From Cacajao melanocephalus (taxonomy: Eukaryota > Chordata > Mammalia > Primates > Pitheciidae), in NCBI GenBank assembly GCA_963573385.1, contig CAUYLG010041400.1, positions 21,276 to 85,275 of the forward strand: DNA of 64,000 nt. Reading direction: 5' to 3'. Numbering within the stretch: the first letter of the stretch is position 1; each line of letters begins with the position of its first letter. The notes below the pieces were generated by a model that ran no database searches, had not been told where the DNA came from, and saw nothing but the letters and a program-made list of their open reading frames with translations. Below are positions 13,096 through 23,600 of this stretch, one piece after another. A program made the position numbers and the translations under genes.

Positions 13096-13481
13096 TGATA
13101 TGGTTTGGCTGTGTCCCCACCCAAATCTCATGCCAAATTTTAATCCTCAATGTTGGAGGAGGTGCCTGGTGGCTTAGTGGGAGGTGATTGGGTAATGGAG
13201 GCTGACTTCCTCTTGCTGTTCTCATAATAGTGACTGAGTTCTTATGAGATCTGGTCATTTAAAAGTGTGTAACACTTCCCCTTTGACCCTCTTCCTTCTG
13301 CCCTGGCCATGTGAAGATGTGTGTGCTTCCTCTTTGCCTTCTGCAGCAATTATAAGTTTCCTGAGGCCTTCCCAGCCATGCTTCCTATACAGCCTGTGAA
13401 ATTATGAACCAATCAAACTTCTTTTCTTCATAAATTACCTAGTCTCAAGTATATATAGCAGTATGAGAACAGACTAACACA
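13096..13481 (+). repeat. MST-like MaLR solo LTR
   Basis: Starts TGATATGGTTTGGCTGTGTC, passes the CCCACCCAAATCTCATG block and a GAACCAATCAAACTTCTTTT segment, and ends AGAACAGACTAACACA. It is a full-length solo LTR; the internal region was lost by LTR-LTR recombination. Flanking GGAAAA on the left and GGAAGA on the right may be the remains of a 5-bp target duplication. Confidence 0.85.
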
Positions 13482-14139
13482 GGAAGAAACAACTTGAATT
13501 ATAACCATAAACCCTGAGCAAAAATCATCTTCTTAATAGCTTTGTAATTTTAGCTATGAGTTAAAAGGAGTGTAGGTTACATCATTGCTAGAAAAGCATC
13601 AAGGTTTAGAATTCCTCAGCTTAAATATTTTGTTAGTCACTTAGAACTAGAATGTTCTTAGACTTTGAAGTCTATAGCAGTGACTCTTTTTAAGAATTTT
13701 ATATATAATATTTTTATGATACTTTCATTGTTTGAATTTTACAAAAATGAGAAGCAAAACACATAGAATTTAATTAACTTGTCCAGAGTCTCTAGCTTAT
13801 GTTGGGGTAGATAAGATTCAAATTATGACAATTGTACTTCAGAGTTCATGTTCTTAACAATTACACATACTTAACTTTCTTATCTACATATTGCAAAAAG
13901 AAAACACTTTTGATCCCAACAGTCTGTGATTGTTGTTAGTCTCTATTATAATGAGGTGATGAGTGTTAATACAATAATGTTAATGTTAATAATGTTAATA
14001 CAATAATGTTAATACAATAATGATTTATAATGTGGAAGTATATAATAATATTAGTATAAAATAATATTAACACATATTACACATAAAATAATATTATATA
14101 GAATTATGTAAAAGATAAGGAATAAGCTGTTGTTTATTA
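13482..14139. other. Intergenic with TAATGT-rich repeats
   Basis: No gene seen. It holds copy 2 of a diverged direct repeat (see next entry). About 13,955-14,100 is a low-complexity stretch of imperfect TTAATACAATAATG units. Confidence 0.55.
13575..13665 (+). repeat. Diverged direct repeat, copy 2
   Basis: CTCAGCTTAAATATTTTGTT followed by AGTCACTTAGAACTAGAATG matches the stretch at 7,915-8,015, including the upstream ATCATTGCTAG versus ATCACTGCTAG. Same orientation, about 5.6 kb apart. Confidence 0.6.
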
Positions 14140-14189
14140 ATATTATAGTACCAGGTGTTTCAAATATAATTGTCCCAGAATTGGTAGAA

Positions 14190-14330
14190 GCTAAAATTTA
14201 TATGTAGCATCAATCCCATTTTACAGATGAGGGAAATAAATTTCAGAGAGTTAAATTAATTTGCCAAATATTCTATGGTTAAGAAGTAGCAGGTCTGAGA
14301 TTTAACTTTAAATCTTCCTGAACTCAAAAA
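14190..14330 (-). repeat. MIR fragment, minus strand
   Basis: 'CCCATTTTACAGATGAGGGAA ... AGAGAGTTAAATTAATTTGC ... AAGTAGCAGGTCTGAGATTT' is the reverse complement of the MIR core. Confidence 0.75.
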
Positions 14331-16435
14331 TTAAATTATTTGTATTCTATCATATTGACCTTAATAATCATAAATAATATTTCTACTTGTTAGAAGTTTA
14401 ACTCCTAAAATTACCCTTTAGAAGTTCATTTGTTGAATATACAGATGGTTCTGAAAAATATTGTAAACCTCTAAAGTATAATGCTATGCTTAGATGAAAT
14501 TGAAATATTGTTTCTGTCTCTCTGGAGTAACTGAAATTTCTTCAGGAATAGTACAGTTATTTCCTATTTTATAACGTTATAAAATATACGCCTTAATTTA
14601 ACCGAAAGCTCAAATGGAATTTTTGGCATTCAGTAAACAGAATATGATATACACATGAAGTGTTCTCTCCATGAGGTAGGCAACTGATTTCTGCAATTAT
14701 AGATAATCATTAGATAACAAAGCCTTTATCAGCTACATGAAGTCACCTTGAAAGAAATTTTACATTGTTGATGCATAATGCACAAGAGAGTGCTCTCTTG
14801 GTAACTGCAAATATATGTGAAGGTAAAAACTAGCATAGATAGGGAGGAAAAAATCAAGAATTCATATCCAATTTAGAGTCTTAAAATAACCGAAATCTGG
14901 CTCTTCATGGGGCCATTGTTACAAACCACATTGAAAGGGTCAGGCATAATAGATATTTGATATGCATATATACTGCAGTAATTACATTTTTATAAGGTCA
15001 ATTGGAGTCATATGAGTAGTTTAACACAGGATGGTTCTTTTAATACTTTTGAACAACCCACTTGACTTGGAAGTCTTCAAATCAAGTCTTAAATTAGAAG
15101 ACCATTTTAAAAGCACAGATACTTAGGGCCAAAAGGTCATGAGAATATGCTCTATTTTATTTTACTAGATTAGTGACAACAAAATGGGACTTTGATTGAA
15201 GTAGCAATAATAGGATAAGACTAGCCGAAGTAGACAAAACCAATAGTTTCAGATGCATAACTTGTGAAGACATAGAAGTATCTATCAAATAAATCCAGGA
15301 ACATCAAGGTGAGTATATTAAAGTGGGTTTAAAATGAAATTAGAACCTAGATATTAAAAAATAGCTCAGGACTCGTCATTTCTTCTCATAGGGTTCATGA
15401 AAAAAAATATGCCCAGAAAAGTCAAAATTATCATTTTACTGTGAGTGGAGTTTGCCTTGAATCATCTGTGACTCTTTAGTGGACTAGCCAGAGATAACAT
15501 AAAATAGAAACAAAGTAAGCCCAAATAGGCCAAAACCAAAGTCGGTGAAAGATCTTTTCAGTTTCTATCCTCCTCAAATCCCAATCTGATTTCAAACTCC
15601 AATTTGAAATAAGTCTAAGTCATATGTACCTTCTTAAGGAATATGAAGTTGTCCCAATGCCATAGGTGAAGACCCTCCTCTCCCCTGCCGCTTGACTTCC
15701 TGCCTTAGACCTTTTTAAAGTGTCTCCTGAAGGGTCTTCCTTAGCTATATGGAAAAAGAAAGCAGTTTCCACCCTGACCCATAATCCTTTTGAAATATCT
15801 TCCCTTTGAACTATAGCCCATTACAATATCTTCAACTTCACAAGCTTGGATTAAAACCTTTCCTTTTGTGGATGAAGTTTAGACAAGTTTACGGAAGCAG
15901 AGTGTAAGAAAAAAAAAAAAGTTCAATTTCTTCTAAATAGAATAATACCCCTGACTTTCCCATGTACCTTTTATTAACCCTTAGGTTTAATAGGAAGCCC
16001 CATAATCAATGGAAAGTATGAGAATCTTCTTTTGGGGAGATAATAACAGATAATCAAAAAGGCCTGCCCACAACTTCTTTAAGCCTTGCACTGCAATATT
16101 TTCTTAGACCAAAAAATTGGAAAGTTTATCCTCTCGAGATTTTTTTTATTTTACTTCTAGAGTGTTTGAAAAAGTTCAGAAAAGTACATTGAGTTTATTC
16201 AAAATTAACCTTAAGCATAAAATAAAAAAGCTATTCTAAATCTTACTCTGAAAGTTTCTGCTACCCAACTAAGCTTGCAAAACAAGATTTCCTGGTGCAC
16301 ACCAGGTGGCAACACAGCTTGAAAACACCATCGTGCCAGTCATGTAAATATAACAGCAGTGTGTTAATCCCTTCTAACAGGTAACAAAAGACAACTTTCT
16401 GCAGGTAATTTCTATTTACCAAAGAAAATGTGAAG
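14331..16435. other. Intergenic, no gene recognised
   Basis: No usable open frame. About 15,545-15,870 is less AT-rich (CCTCCTCTCCCCTGCCGC) and may be an old LTR, but I cannot place it. Confidence 0.5.
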
Positions 16436-16439
16436 TTTT

Positions 16440-16798
16440 TGCTACGGTTTAAATGTGTCCCCCAAAGTTTGTGTATTCAAGACTTGATACCCAATGTGGC
16501 AGTGCTGAGAGGTGACTCCTAAAGGAAGATACCTGGGGCATGGAGTGCCACCTTTGACAACGAATTAATGCTGTTATCATGGGAATGGGTTTCTTACTAA
16601 TGGATGAGTTTGGCTCCCTCTTGCTCTCTTGCCATCTTTTTGCCCTTCCAAAATGTTATGATGATGTAAGAAAGTCCTTGCTAGAGCAGGGGTCTCAGTA
16701 TTAGACTTCCCAGCCTCCAGAATCATGAGCCAATATATTTCTGTTCATTACAAATTACCCAGTCTTTGGTATTCTGTTATAGGAGCACATAATGGATT
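16440..16798 (+). repeat. MaLR solo LTR (MST/MLT1 group)
   Basis: Begins GCTACGGTTTAAATGTGTCC, contains CCCAATGTGGCAGTGCTGAG, ATTAATGCTGTTATCATGGG, TTGCTCTCTTGCCATC and ATGAGCCAATATATTTCTGT, and ends with AAATTACCCAGTCTTTGGTA and a GGAGCACATAATGGA end. This is the internal order of MST/MLT1-type LTRs. It is diverged; the exact subfamily is not certain. Confidence 0.75.
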
Positions 16799-16884
16799 TA
16801 GAAAGTTCCAATTTGAAACACCTCCCTCTATTTTCGTTATTTTTATTTGAATCTTGCTTTATTGTTTGTTATTGATCCAAATGT

Positions 16885-17581
16885 TTTTCTTTTTATTTCC
16901 AACTTTTATTTTCAGTTCAGATGTACATGTGCAGGATATGCAGGTTTGTTACGTAGGTAAACATGTAAGGTACCATGCTGGTTTGCTGCACAGAACATCC
17001 CATCACCTAGGTATTAAGCCAAGCATCCATTAGCTATTCTTCCTGATGCTCTCCCTCCTCCCACACCCCACATTCTGACAGGCCCTGGTGTTTGTTGTTC
17101 CACATCATGTGTCCATGTGATCACATCATTAAGCTCACATTCACAAGAGAGAACTTGCAGTATTTGGTTTTCTGTTCCTGCAGTTAATGTGCAGAGAAAA
17201 AATAGCTTCCAGCTTCATCCACGTCCTTGCAAAGGACACGATCTTCTTCATTTTTATGGCTGTATTGTATTCCATCATGTATATGTACCATATTTTCTTT
17301 ATCCAGTCTATCATCTATGGGCATTAAGGTTAATTCCATGTCTTAGCTATTGTGAATAGAGCTGCAATGAACATATGTGTGCATGTATCTTTATTATAGA
17401 ACAATTTATATTTCATGGGCATATACCTAGTAATGGGATTGATGGGTCAAATAGTATTTCTGCCTCTAGGTCTTTAAGGAATCACCACGCTGTCTTCCAC
17501 AATGCTTGAACTGATTTGCACTCCCATGGAACACTGTAAAAGTGTTCCCTTTTCTCCACAACCTCACCAGCATCTGTTGTT
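16885..17581 (-). mobile_element. L1 A, 3' segment (primate-type L1, minus strand)
   Basis: Plus-strand text reads the reverse complement of an L1 3' UTR and ORF2 end: TTCAGATGTACATGTGCAGG, GGTTTGTTACGTAGGTAAAC, ACCAGCATCTGTTG. The terminal T-rich stretch at 16,884-16,912 is the element's A-tail. The element is cut at 17,581 by L1 B and resumes at 19,404, then again at 28,972. Confidence 0.9.
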
Positions 17582-17961
17582 TTTTTACTTTAAAAGGCTT
17601 TTTTCATAAGTTATTGGGGCACAGGTGGTATTTCGTTATATGAGTAAGTTCTTCAATGGTGATTTGTGAGATTTGGTGCACGCATCACCCAAGCAGTATA
17701 TACTGCACCGTATTTGTAGTCTTCTATTTCTTTCCTCCTCTTACTCTTCCCCCCAAGTCCCCAAAGTCCATTGTATCATTCTTATGCCTTCGTGTCCTCA
17801 TAGCTTAGCTCCCACATATCAGTGAGAACATACAATGTTTGGTTTTTCATTCCTGAGTTACTTCACTTAAAATAATAGTCTCCAATCTCATCAAGATCAA
17901 TGCAAATACTGTTAATTCATTCCTTTTTATAACTGAAGAGTATTGCATCAGACAAGTAGAT

Positions 17962-18003
<42 letters not shown>

Positions 18004-19403
18004 CAGATAGATGATATAGATATCACAGTTTCTTTATCCACCCGTTGATTGATGGGCATTTGGTTTGGTTCCACGATTTTGCATTTGTGAATTGTGCTGC
18101 TATAAACATACATGTGCAAGTATGTGTTTTGGAAAATGACTTCTTTTCCTTTGGGTAGATACCAGTAGTGGGATTTCTGGATCAAATGGTAGTTCCACTT
18201 TTAGTTCTTTAAGGAATCTGCACACTCTCTTCCATAGTGGCTGTACTAGTTAATATTCCCACCAGCAGTGTAGAAGTGTCCCCTTTTCAATGCATTCACG
18301 CCAGCATCTACTGTTTTTTGATTTTTTGATTATGGCTATTCTTGCAGATGTGAGGTGGTGTTGCATTGTGGTTTTGATTTGCATTTCCCTGATCCTTAGT
18401 GATGTTGAGCAGTTTTTCATGTTTGTTGTCCATTTGTATATGTACTTTTGAGAATTGTCTAATCATGCCCTTAGCCCACTTTTCGAAGGGATATTTTTCT
18501 TACTGATTTGTTTGCATTCGTTGTAGATTCTGGATATTAGCCCTTTGTCAGATGTATAGACTCTGAAGATTTTCTCCCACTCTGTGGGTTGTCTGTTTAC
18601 TCTGCTGACTGTTCCTTTTGCTGTGCAAAAGCCCTTTAATTTAATTAGGTCCCAGCTCTTTATCATTGTTTTTATTGTATCTGCTTTTGGGTTCTTGGTC
18701 ATGAAATCCTTGCCCAAGCCAATGTATAGAAGAATTTTTTCAATGTCATTTTCCAGAATTTTTATAGTCTCAAGTCTTAGGTTTATGTCCTTAATCCATC
18801 TTGAGTTGATCTTTGTATAAAGTAGAGATGAGGATCCAGTTTTATTCTCCTACATGTGGCTAGGCAATTATCCCAGTACCATTTGTTGAAAAGGGTGTCA
18901 TTTCTCTGCTTTAGGTTTTTGCTTGCTTTGTTGAAGATCAGTTGGTTGTAAGTGTTTGGGCTTATTTCTGGGTTCTCTATTCTGTTATATTGGTCTATGT
19001 ACCTATTTTTGTACCCATTCAAATTGTTACAAAGTTCAGCTAGAGATTTGCTTCTCCTTGTGTAGTTTTACCCTCTGCTCATTCTCGGATGGATCCCTGT
19101 GGTGCCAGGCAGGAATGTACTGCTAGGGGACCCAGCAAGCTCCGAGGGCCTTTTCATTGCTTCCTCTACCCCTGCATTTTGCTCAGCTCTCCAAATTGAC
19201 TCAGCTCCAGGTAAAGTTGTAAACTCCTGCAAATAGACCTTCAGCTTCTCCAGTTGGGGTGTGTGTTTGGGAGAGGAAGGTCTCCTTTTCCCATTTCTGC
19301 AGTTGAGGTACTCAGAACTCTGAGAGAGCTGGGGGGTCCTCCTGGGTACTGCAGGAACAGTGTGCTTCCTTCAGAGAGACTGTGGGTCCCCTTGGAATTG
19401 CTG
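17582..19403 (-). mobile_element. L1 B, nested in L1 A, with its 5' end joined to the ORF2 end
   Basis: A second L1 3' end starts here (GTTATTGGGGCACAGGTGGT, TGAGAACATACAATGTTTGG) and runs through ORF2 sequence to about 19,017 (TCTATTCTGTTATATTGGTC). A GC-richer block at about 19,020-19,400, unlike ORF2 (for example CTCTGCTCATTCTCGGATGG), then follows and looks like reverse-complement L1 5' UTR. ORF1 and most of ORF2 are missing. Both edges carry a near-identical TTTTTxACTTT duplication (17,581-17,592 and about 19,409-19,420), and L1 A continues in register on the far side. This suggests a single insertion with an internal deletion. Confidence 0.75.
17957..18013 (+). repeat. (TAGA)n microsatellite inside L1 B
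   Basis: About twelve TAGA units with a GACAGATAGATGA tail, inside the L1 B 3' region where L1 carries a short AT-rich tract. Confidence 0.97.
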
Positions 19404-19819
19404 CTCTGTTTTTAACTTTTTGGTAATAATTCTGACTGGCATGAGATGGTATCTCATTGCGGTTTTAATTTGCATTTCTGTAATGATCAGTGAGGTTGAA
19501 GTTTTTTTTCACGTTTGTTGGCTTCATGTATGTCTCTTTTTGAGAAGTGTCTGGTCATGTCCTTTGTCCACTTTTTAATGCAGTTGTTTGTTGTTTCCTT
19601 GCAAATTTGTTCAAGTTCCTTGTAGATGCTGAATATTAGACCTTTGTCAGAAGGAAAAATTGCAAAAGTTTTCTCTTTTTCTGTAGGTTATCTGTTTACT
19701 CTGTTGATAGTTTCTTTTGCTGTGCAGAAGCTCCTTAGTTTAATTAGATCCCATTTGGCAGTTTGTTGCAATTGCTTTTGGGGTCTTTGTCATGAAATCT
19801 TTGCCCGTGCCTATGTCCT
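19404..19819 (-). mobile_element. L1 A, middle segment
   Basis: The text resumes with TTCTGACTGGCATGAGATGG, exactly where L1 sequence should follow the break at 17,581. It continues through reverse-complement ORF2 sequence (CTTTGTCAGAAGGAAAAATT, TGTTTACTCTGTTGATAGTT) to CCTATGTCCT, where the provirus begins. Confidence 0.9.
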
Positions 19820-20321
19820 TGAGGGACTGTAATAAACTTCCAGGGTCAGCTAGTAGCTTTGTTCCCAGTACTGGTATTTTCCCACCTCTGGCTGGCTAGG
19901 GTCTTTGTTCTCAGTGCAGGAATTTTCCTGCCTCTGGCCCCCGCAGGCGGAGGCTCCATGACTCAGGGTTTTGAAACAGTAACCAATCTGGTAAAAGATT
20001 CAAAGATCAATTAATCCAGAGAAAGACTGAAGAAAAACCCCTCACTGGATGAGAACAAGAAAGGGGAGGGAATAACTCAGGGGTATAAGCTACAGTCACT
20101 GAAGCCTGCAGCAGCGCCCACTTGGGGTCCCCTTACGTAACGTGGAAGCTGTTCTTTTATTCTGCCTAATAAACCGCACTACCATACACTCTTTGGGTCC
20201 ATGAGTTCTATTTGAGCTGTAACACTCACCATGACACTGAGGTCCCCTTCCCCATTCATCAGGGTTGGAGAGGTCAAGAACCTGAGTTCTAGAAAATCTG
20301 GTTGCGTCTAATCTGATTACA
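19820..20321 (+). repeat. 5' LTR of class I provirus
   Basis: 502 bp from TGAGGGACTG to ATTACA, matching 28,472-28,971. It carries an AATAAA-type signal in CTGCCTAATAAACCGCACTA (about 20,165), followed by TTTGGGTCCATGAGTTC and GAGCTGTAACACTCACC. U3 would lie upstream of the signal and R/U5 downstream. The cleavage and start positions cannot be fixed by eye. Confidence 0.92.
20165..20178 (+). promoter_or_regulatory. LTR polyadenylation signal (AATAAA)
   Basis: CCTAATAAACCGCA in the 5' LTR, with the matching CTAATAAACCACAC near 28,809 in the 3' LTR. Only the 3' LTR copy would have processed transcripts. Confidence 0.7.
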
Positions 20322-20326
20322 TTTGC

Positions 20327-20344
20327 TAGCAAGCCAGCCAGGAG
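20327..20344 (+). promoter_or_regulatory. Primer binding site, tRNA-Arg type
   Basis: TAGCAAGCCAGCCAGGAG lies 5 bases after the 5' LTR end. It matches the complement of the 3' end of a human tRNA-Arg (ACG anticodon) at 16 of 18 positions, from memory of that tRNA; both differences look like G-to-A changes. A tRNA-Arg primer is a known ERV9 trait. Confidence 0.75.
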
Positions 20345-21673
20345 CTACTTCAAACTTCAGCACAGTGGGTGACACTGGACCCCTTCTGCTTGCTGATATG
20401 TCCTTCTTCTTCTAAATTTGTTCAGTAGGAAAATTACTGGGCACCCGTTGGCCAGTTAAAAGTGACAAGGATGGGCACCAGACTAAAGACATGGTTCTCG
20501 AGTTTTCTGGGAAAGGGCTCTGTAACAACCCCGGTTCTTCGGAACTAGGAGCATTGGTTTGTCTGGAACCAGTTCTCTCTCTCTCTGCTCTGTTTCCCTG
20601 AGCCAAGCCAAGTGTCGGTTAGGGGTGACGAGCAAAGGTCCTAAACTCCTGGTTCAATCTGGTTGAAGTTTCAGCCTTGCTTACATCCCCTAAGAGACAG
20701 CTGCCCATGCGAGTGCGCCACTCAGCCTCTCGGATCCCAACTGCCTGCGTCCAGACATCCATGAGAAAAACTTCTTCCAGGCTTTTTCCAATAAAATATT
20801 CCTACACCTGATGCCATTACCCCTCTTGCTAGGACTTTGGGGCTCCTGGGGTGGCAGTCAAGGGACTCTTGCCCTTGGTGCCCCCAGGCACCTATGAGGA
20901 TCACCTACACTATAAATACACAAGAACTGGTTCCCTTTATCTGCTGTACTAGGGTACATCCTAACAGAGCCAGAGTCTGTCAGTGGGCACTAGAGACTAT
21001 AGGACATTTTATTTTCTGTTACTTGTAATTTCCCTATCAAACTGAATGGTGCCATGACCCTACAGCCTACCATTTGTCATGTTTAGGATGGGCCCTTCAT
21101 ATGGCAGAACTTCTCCATCTAGAGCACCATAGTCAGACCTGGTCTGAGACTGAAATAGGTATTTACAGTGCCCACAGCAATGGGGCATACTCAAATAATG
21201 GAAAGTGAGGAGGAAAGGCTTTGGTCTGGAGGGCATTGTCCTGGCCTTGGCCCTGTGGCCAGCACTTACCTTCTTTAAGATTGTTATGTTTAGAGACCCT
21301 TCTCAAGGAATTTATCCTCCTGGGGCAGTGTTATGGTCAAGACTATTCTAATTGGACCCCTGATAGGGAATATAAATGGTGCCCATCACCTAAGCCTCAC
21401 TGGCCTAGCTCTTCAAGGACATGCCAATATAAGGCCACTAAACCCAGCAGTCCCCGTGTCCTTTAACATGGCCAGAAAAGGATATTAGGCAGTGAGGATA
21501 TGCCCATTACATGAGTAAGCATGATTAAATCTGGCAAATGGGGAAGGCCGCCAAGGTGATCATGCATCTAGGGTGCAGAAAAATTACAGAGTGCTGTGCT
21601 GCTCGGGGATACCCCAGGGTTGGCAATTAACAGAAATAACCAGGGATGCGGGCATCCCTGTGTTTAATTTCAG
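20345..21673 (+). other. Proviral leader between primer site and gag
   Basis: About 1.3 kb with no conserved gene. Several 60-80 codon frames (for example 21,221-21,466) overlap on both strands and match no retroviral domain I know. Long leaders are typical of this ERV branch. A packaging signal and major splice donor should lie here but I cannot point to them. Confidence 0.7.
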
Positions 21674-23118
21674 GTGGGTGCTACTCTTCCCAAGGCAAAG
21701 TCACCCTTAAAGTGTATCCTGGATAACTGGGACCAATTTGGCCACAATCTTTGAAAAGAAGTGGCTTATCTTCTGAAGCACAGCCTGGTCACAATACCCT
21801 CTTCAGAGTGGAGAATCCTGGCCACCTGAGGGAAGTATAAATTATAAGACGCTTCTACAGTTAGACCTTTTCTGTAGGAGGGAAAATAAATGGAATGAAG
21901 TCCCCTATGTCCAAGCTTTCTTTTCTCTAAAGGATAATCCTCAACTGTGTAAAGCTTATAACTTATGTTTTACTGGCCGCTCCCCAGGACTAGCCCCATA
22001 CCCAGGATCCCCTATGGCTCCTCACTCCACCAATACCGACAGGCTCTCCCCAGCTCCTATGACCCAAGAGGAATCAGGGAAAACTGAAATGACCGAGGCA
22101 CCACAGGCTACTAGAATACCTCAATTCTGCCCTCTACAGACTATAGGAGAAGAATTTGGCCCAACCAAAGTACATGTTCCCTTTTCACTTTCTGACTTGA
22201 ACCAAACCAAGGTGGACTTAGGAAATATTTCAGATGACCCAGAAAAGTACATAGATGTTCTGCGGGGCCTGGTTAAATCCTTTGAACCAGCTTGGAAAGA
22301 TGTCACATTACTGCTTAGTCAGACCTTAACCGGTAATGAGAGACAGCCACTCTAACAGTGTTTGGGGACACTTGGTACCTTAGTTAAGTGAATGACAAAT
22401 GATGCCAGAGAAAAGGGAAAGATTCCATGCAGGTCAACAGGCCATCCCTAGCATGGACCCTCACTGGGATCCTGACTCTGAATATACGGACTGGAATCAC
22501 AGGTACCTATTGACCTGTGTACTCAAGGGATTAAGACGGACCAGGAAGAAACCCATGTACTATGCAATGTTATCCACCACAACCCAGGGAAAGGAAGAAA
22601 ACCCCACAGCCTTTCTTGAGTGGTTATGGGAGGCCTTAAGAAAATATACTCTCCAGTCACCAGACTCCATCGACAGTCAGCTAATACTAAGAGACAAATT
22701 TATTACACAATCTGCAGCAGACATTAGAAGAAAGCCCCAAAAGCTGGCCCTGGGGCCAGAATAAAGTCTAGAATCATTACTAAATCTAGCAACCTTGGTG
22801 TTTTACAATAGAGATCAGGAGGAACAGGCTGAAAGGTACAGGAGGGATAAGAAAAATGCCATGGCCCTAGTCATAGCCCTCAGGCAGGTGGACCTAAGAG
22901 GCTCGGAAATGGGAAAGGCTTGGGTTAGCTGCTAGTCTGGCAAAGCTTGCTACCACTACAGCCTACCAGGACACTTTAAGAAAGATTGTTCCAAGAGGAA
23001 TGGACCACCTCCTCGTCCTTGCCCATTGTGCAAAGGGGATCACTGGAAGGCACACTGTCCCAGGGGACAAAGGTTCCCAGGGCCTGAGGTGGCTAACCAG
23101 ATGATCCAACAGCATGAC
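21674..23118 (+). pseudogene. gag: gag remnant (matrix, capsid, nucleocapsid)
   Basis: Gag is the virion structural polyprotein. The matrix part begins at 21,674, where the expected ATG of the Met-Gly start reads GTG, followed by GATLPKAKSP and a decayed matrix with stops. The capsid start is open at 22,014-22,355; its [15 protein letters not shown] segment is typical of the class I capsid N-terminus. Capsid continues at 22,399-22,764 with PHWDPDSEYTDW and KEENPTAFLEWLWEALRKY. Nucleocapsid has two zinc knuckles. Knuckle 1 (22,948-22,989) reads C-Y-H-Y, so its second cysteine is tyrosine. Knuckle 2 (23,020-23,058) keeps C-P-L-C, H and C. At least three frame or stop breaks mean no full Gag can be made. 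Confidence 0.88.
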
Positions 23119-23149
23119 TGAGGGTACCCGGGGTAAGCACCAGCACAAA

Positions 23150-23600
23150 CCATCACCCTCACTGAGCCCCGGGTAAAGCTAACCATAGAGGGCCAGGAGG
23201 TCGATCTTCTCCTGGACTCTGATGTGGCCTATCAGTGATGCTCTCCTGTCCTGGATGGTTGTCCTCCAAGTCTGTAACCATCCGAGGAATCCTAGGACAA
23301 GCAGTCTCCTGATTTCTCCCAGCCTCTAAGCTGTACTGGGGAGATGTGCTCTTCTCTCATGTCTTCTTCATCATGCCTGAAAGTCTCATTCCCTTACTAG
23401 GACAGGATCTGTTAGCCAGAGCAGGAACAATTATCTATATGAACATCAGGAAAAAGATCCCTCTCTGTTGCCCATTCTTTGAAGAAGGGATTAGTTCTGA
23501 GGTTTGGGCAGTGGAGGGACAATTTGGACAGGCAAAGAATTCCTGCCCAATTAAAATAAACCTAAAGGATCCCACCTCTTTTCCTTACCAAAGACTGTCC
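23150..23600 (+). pseudogene. pro: pro (protease) remnant
   Basis: A retroviral aspartic protease would follow gag. LLLDSDVA at about 23,200-23,227 lies where the catalytic D-S/T-G triad is expected; glycine is replaced by aspartate, and a TGA stop follows within three codons. The frame then shifts. The C-terminal part resumes at 23,346, with PESLIPLLGQDLLARAG (the conserved LLGxDLL segment), running into the start of reverse transcriptase. The enzyme would be inactive on both counts. Confidence 0.8.

Noticed and set aside
17957..18013. Regularly spaced repeats suggesting an array
   Set aside because: A TAGA microsatellite without spacers; not a CRISPR or other array.
20096..20332. 78-codon minus-strand frame
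   Set aside because: Antisense reading of the proviral LTR.
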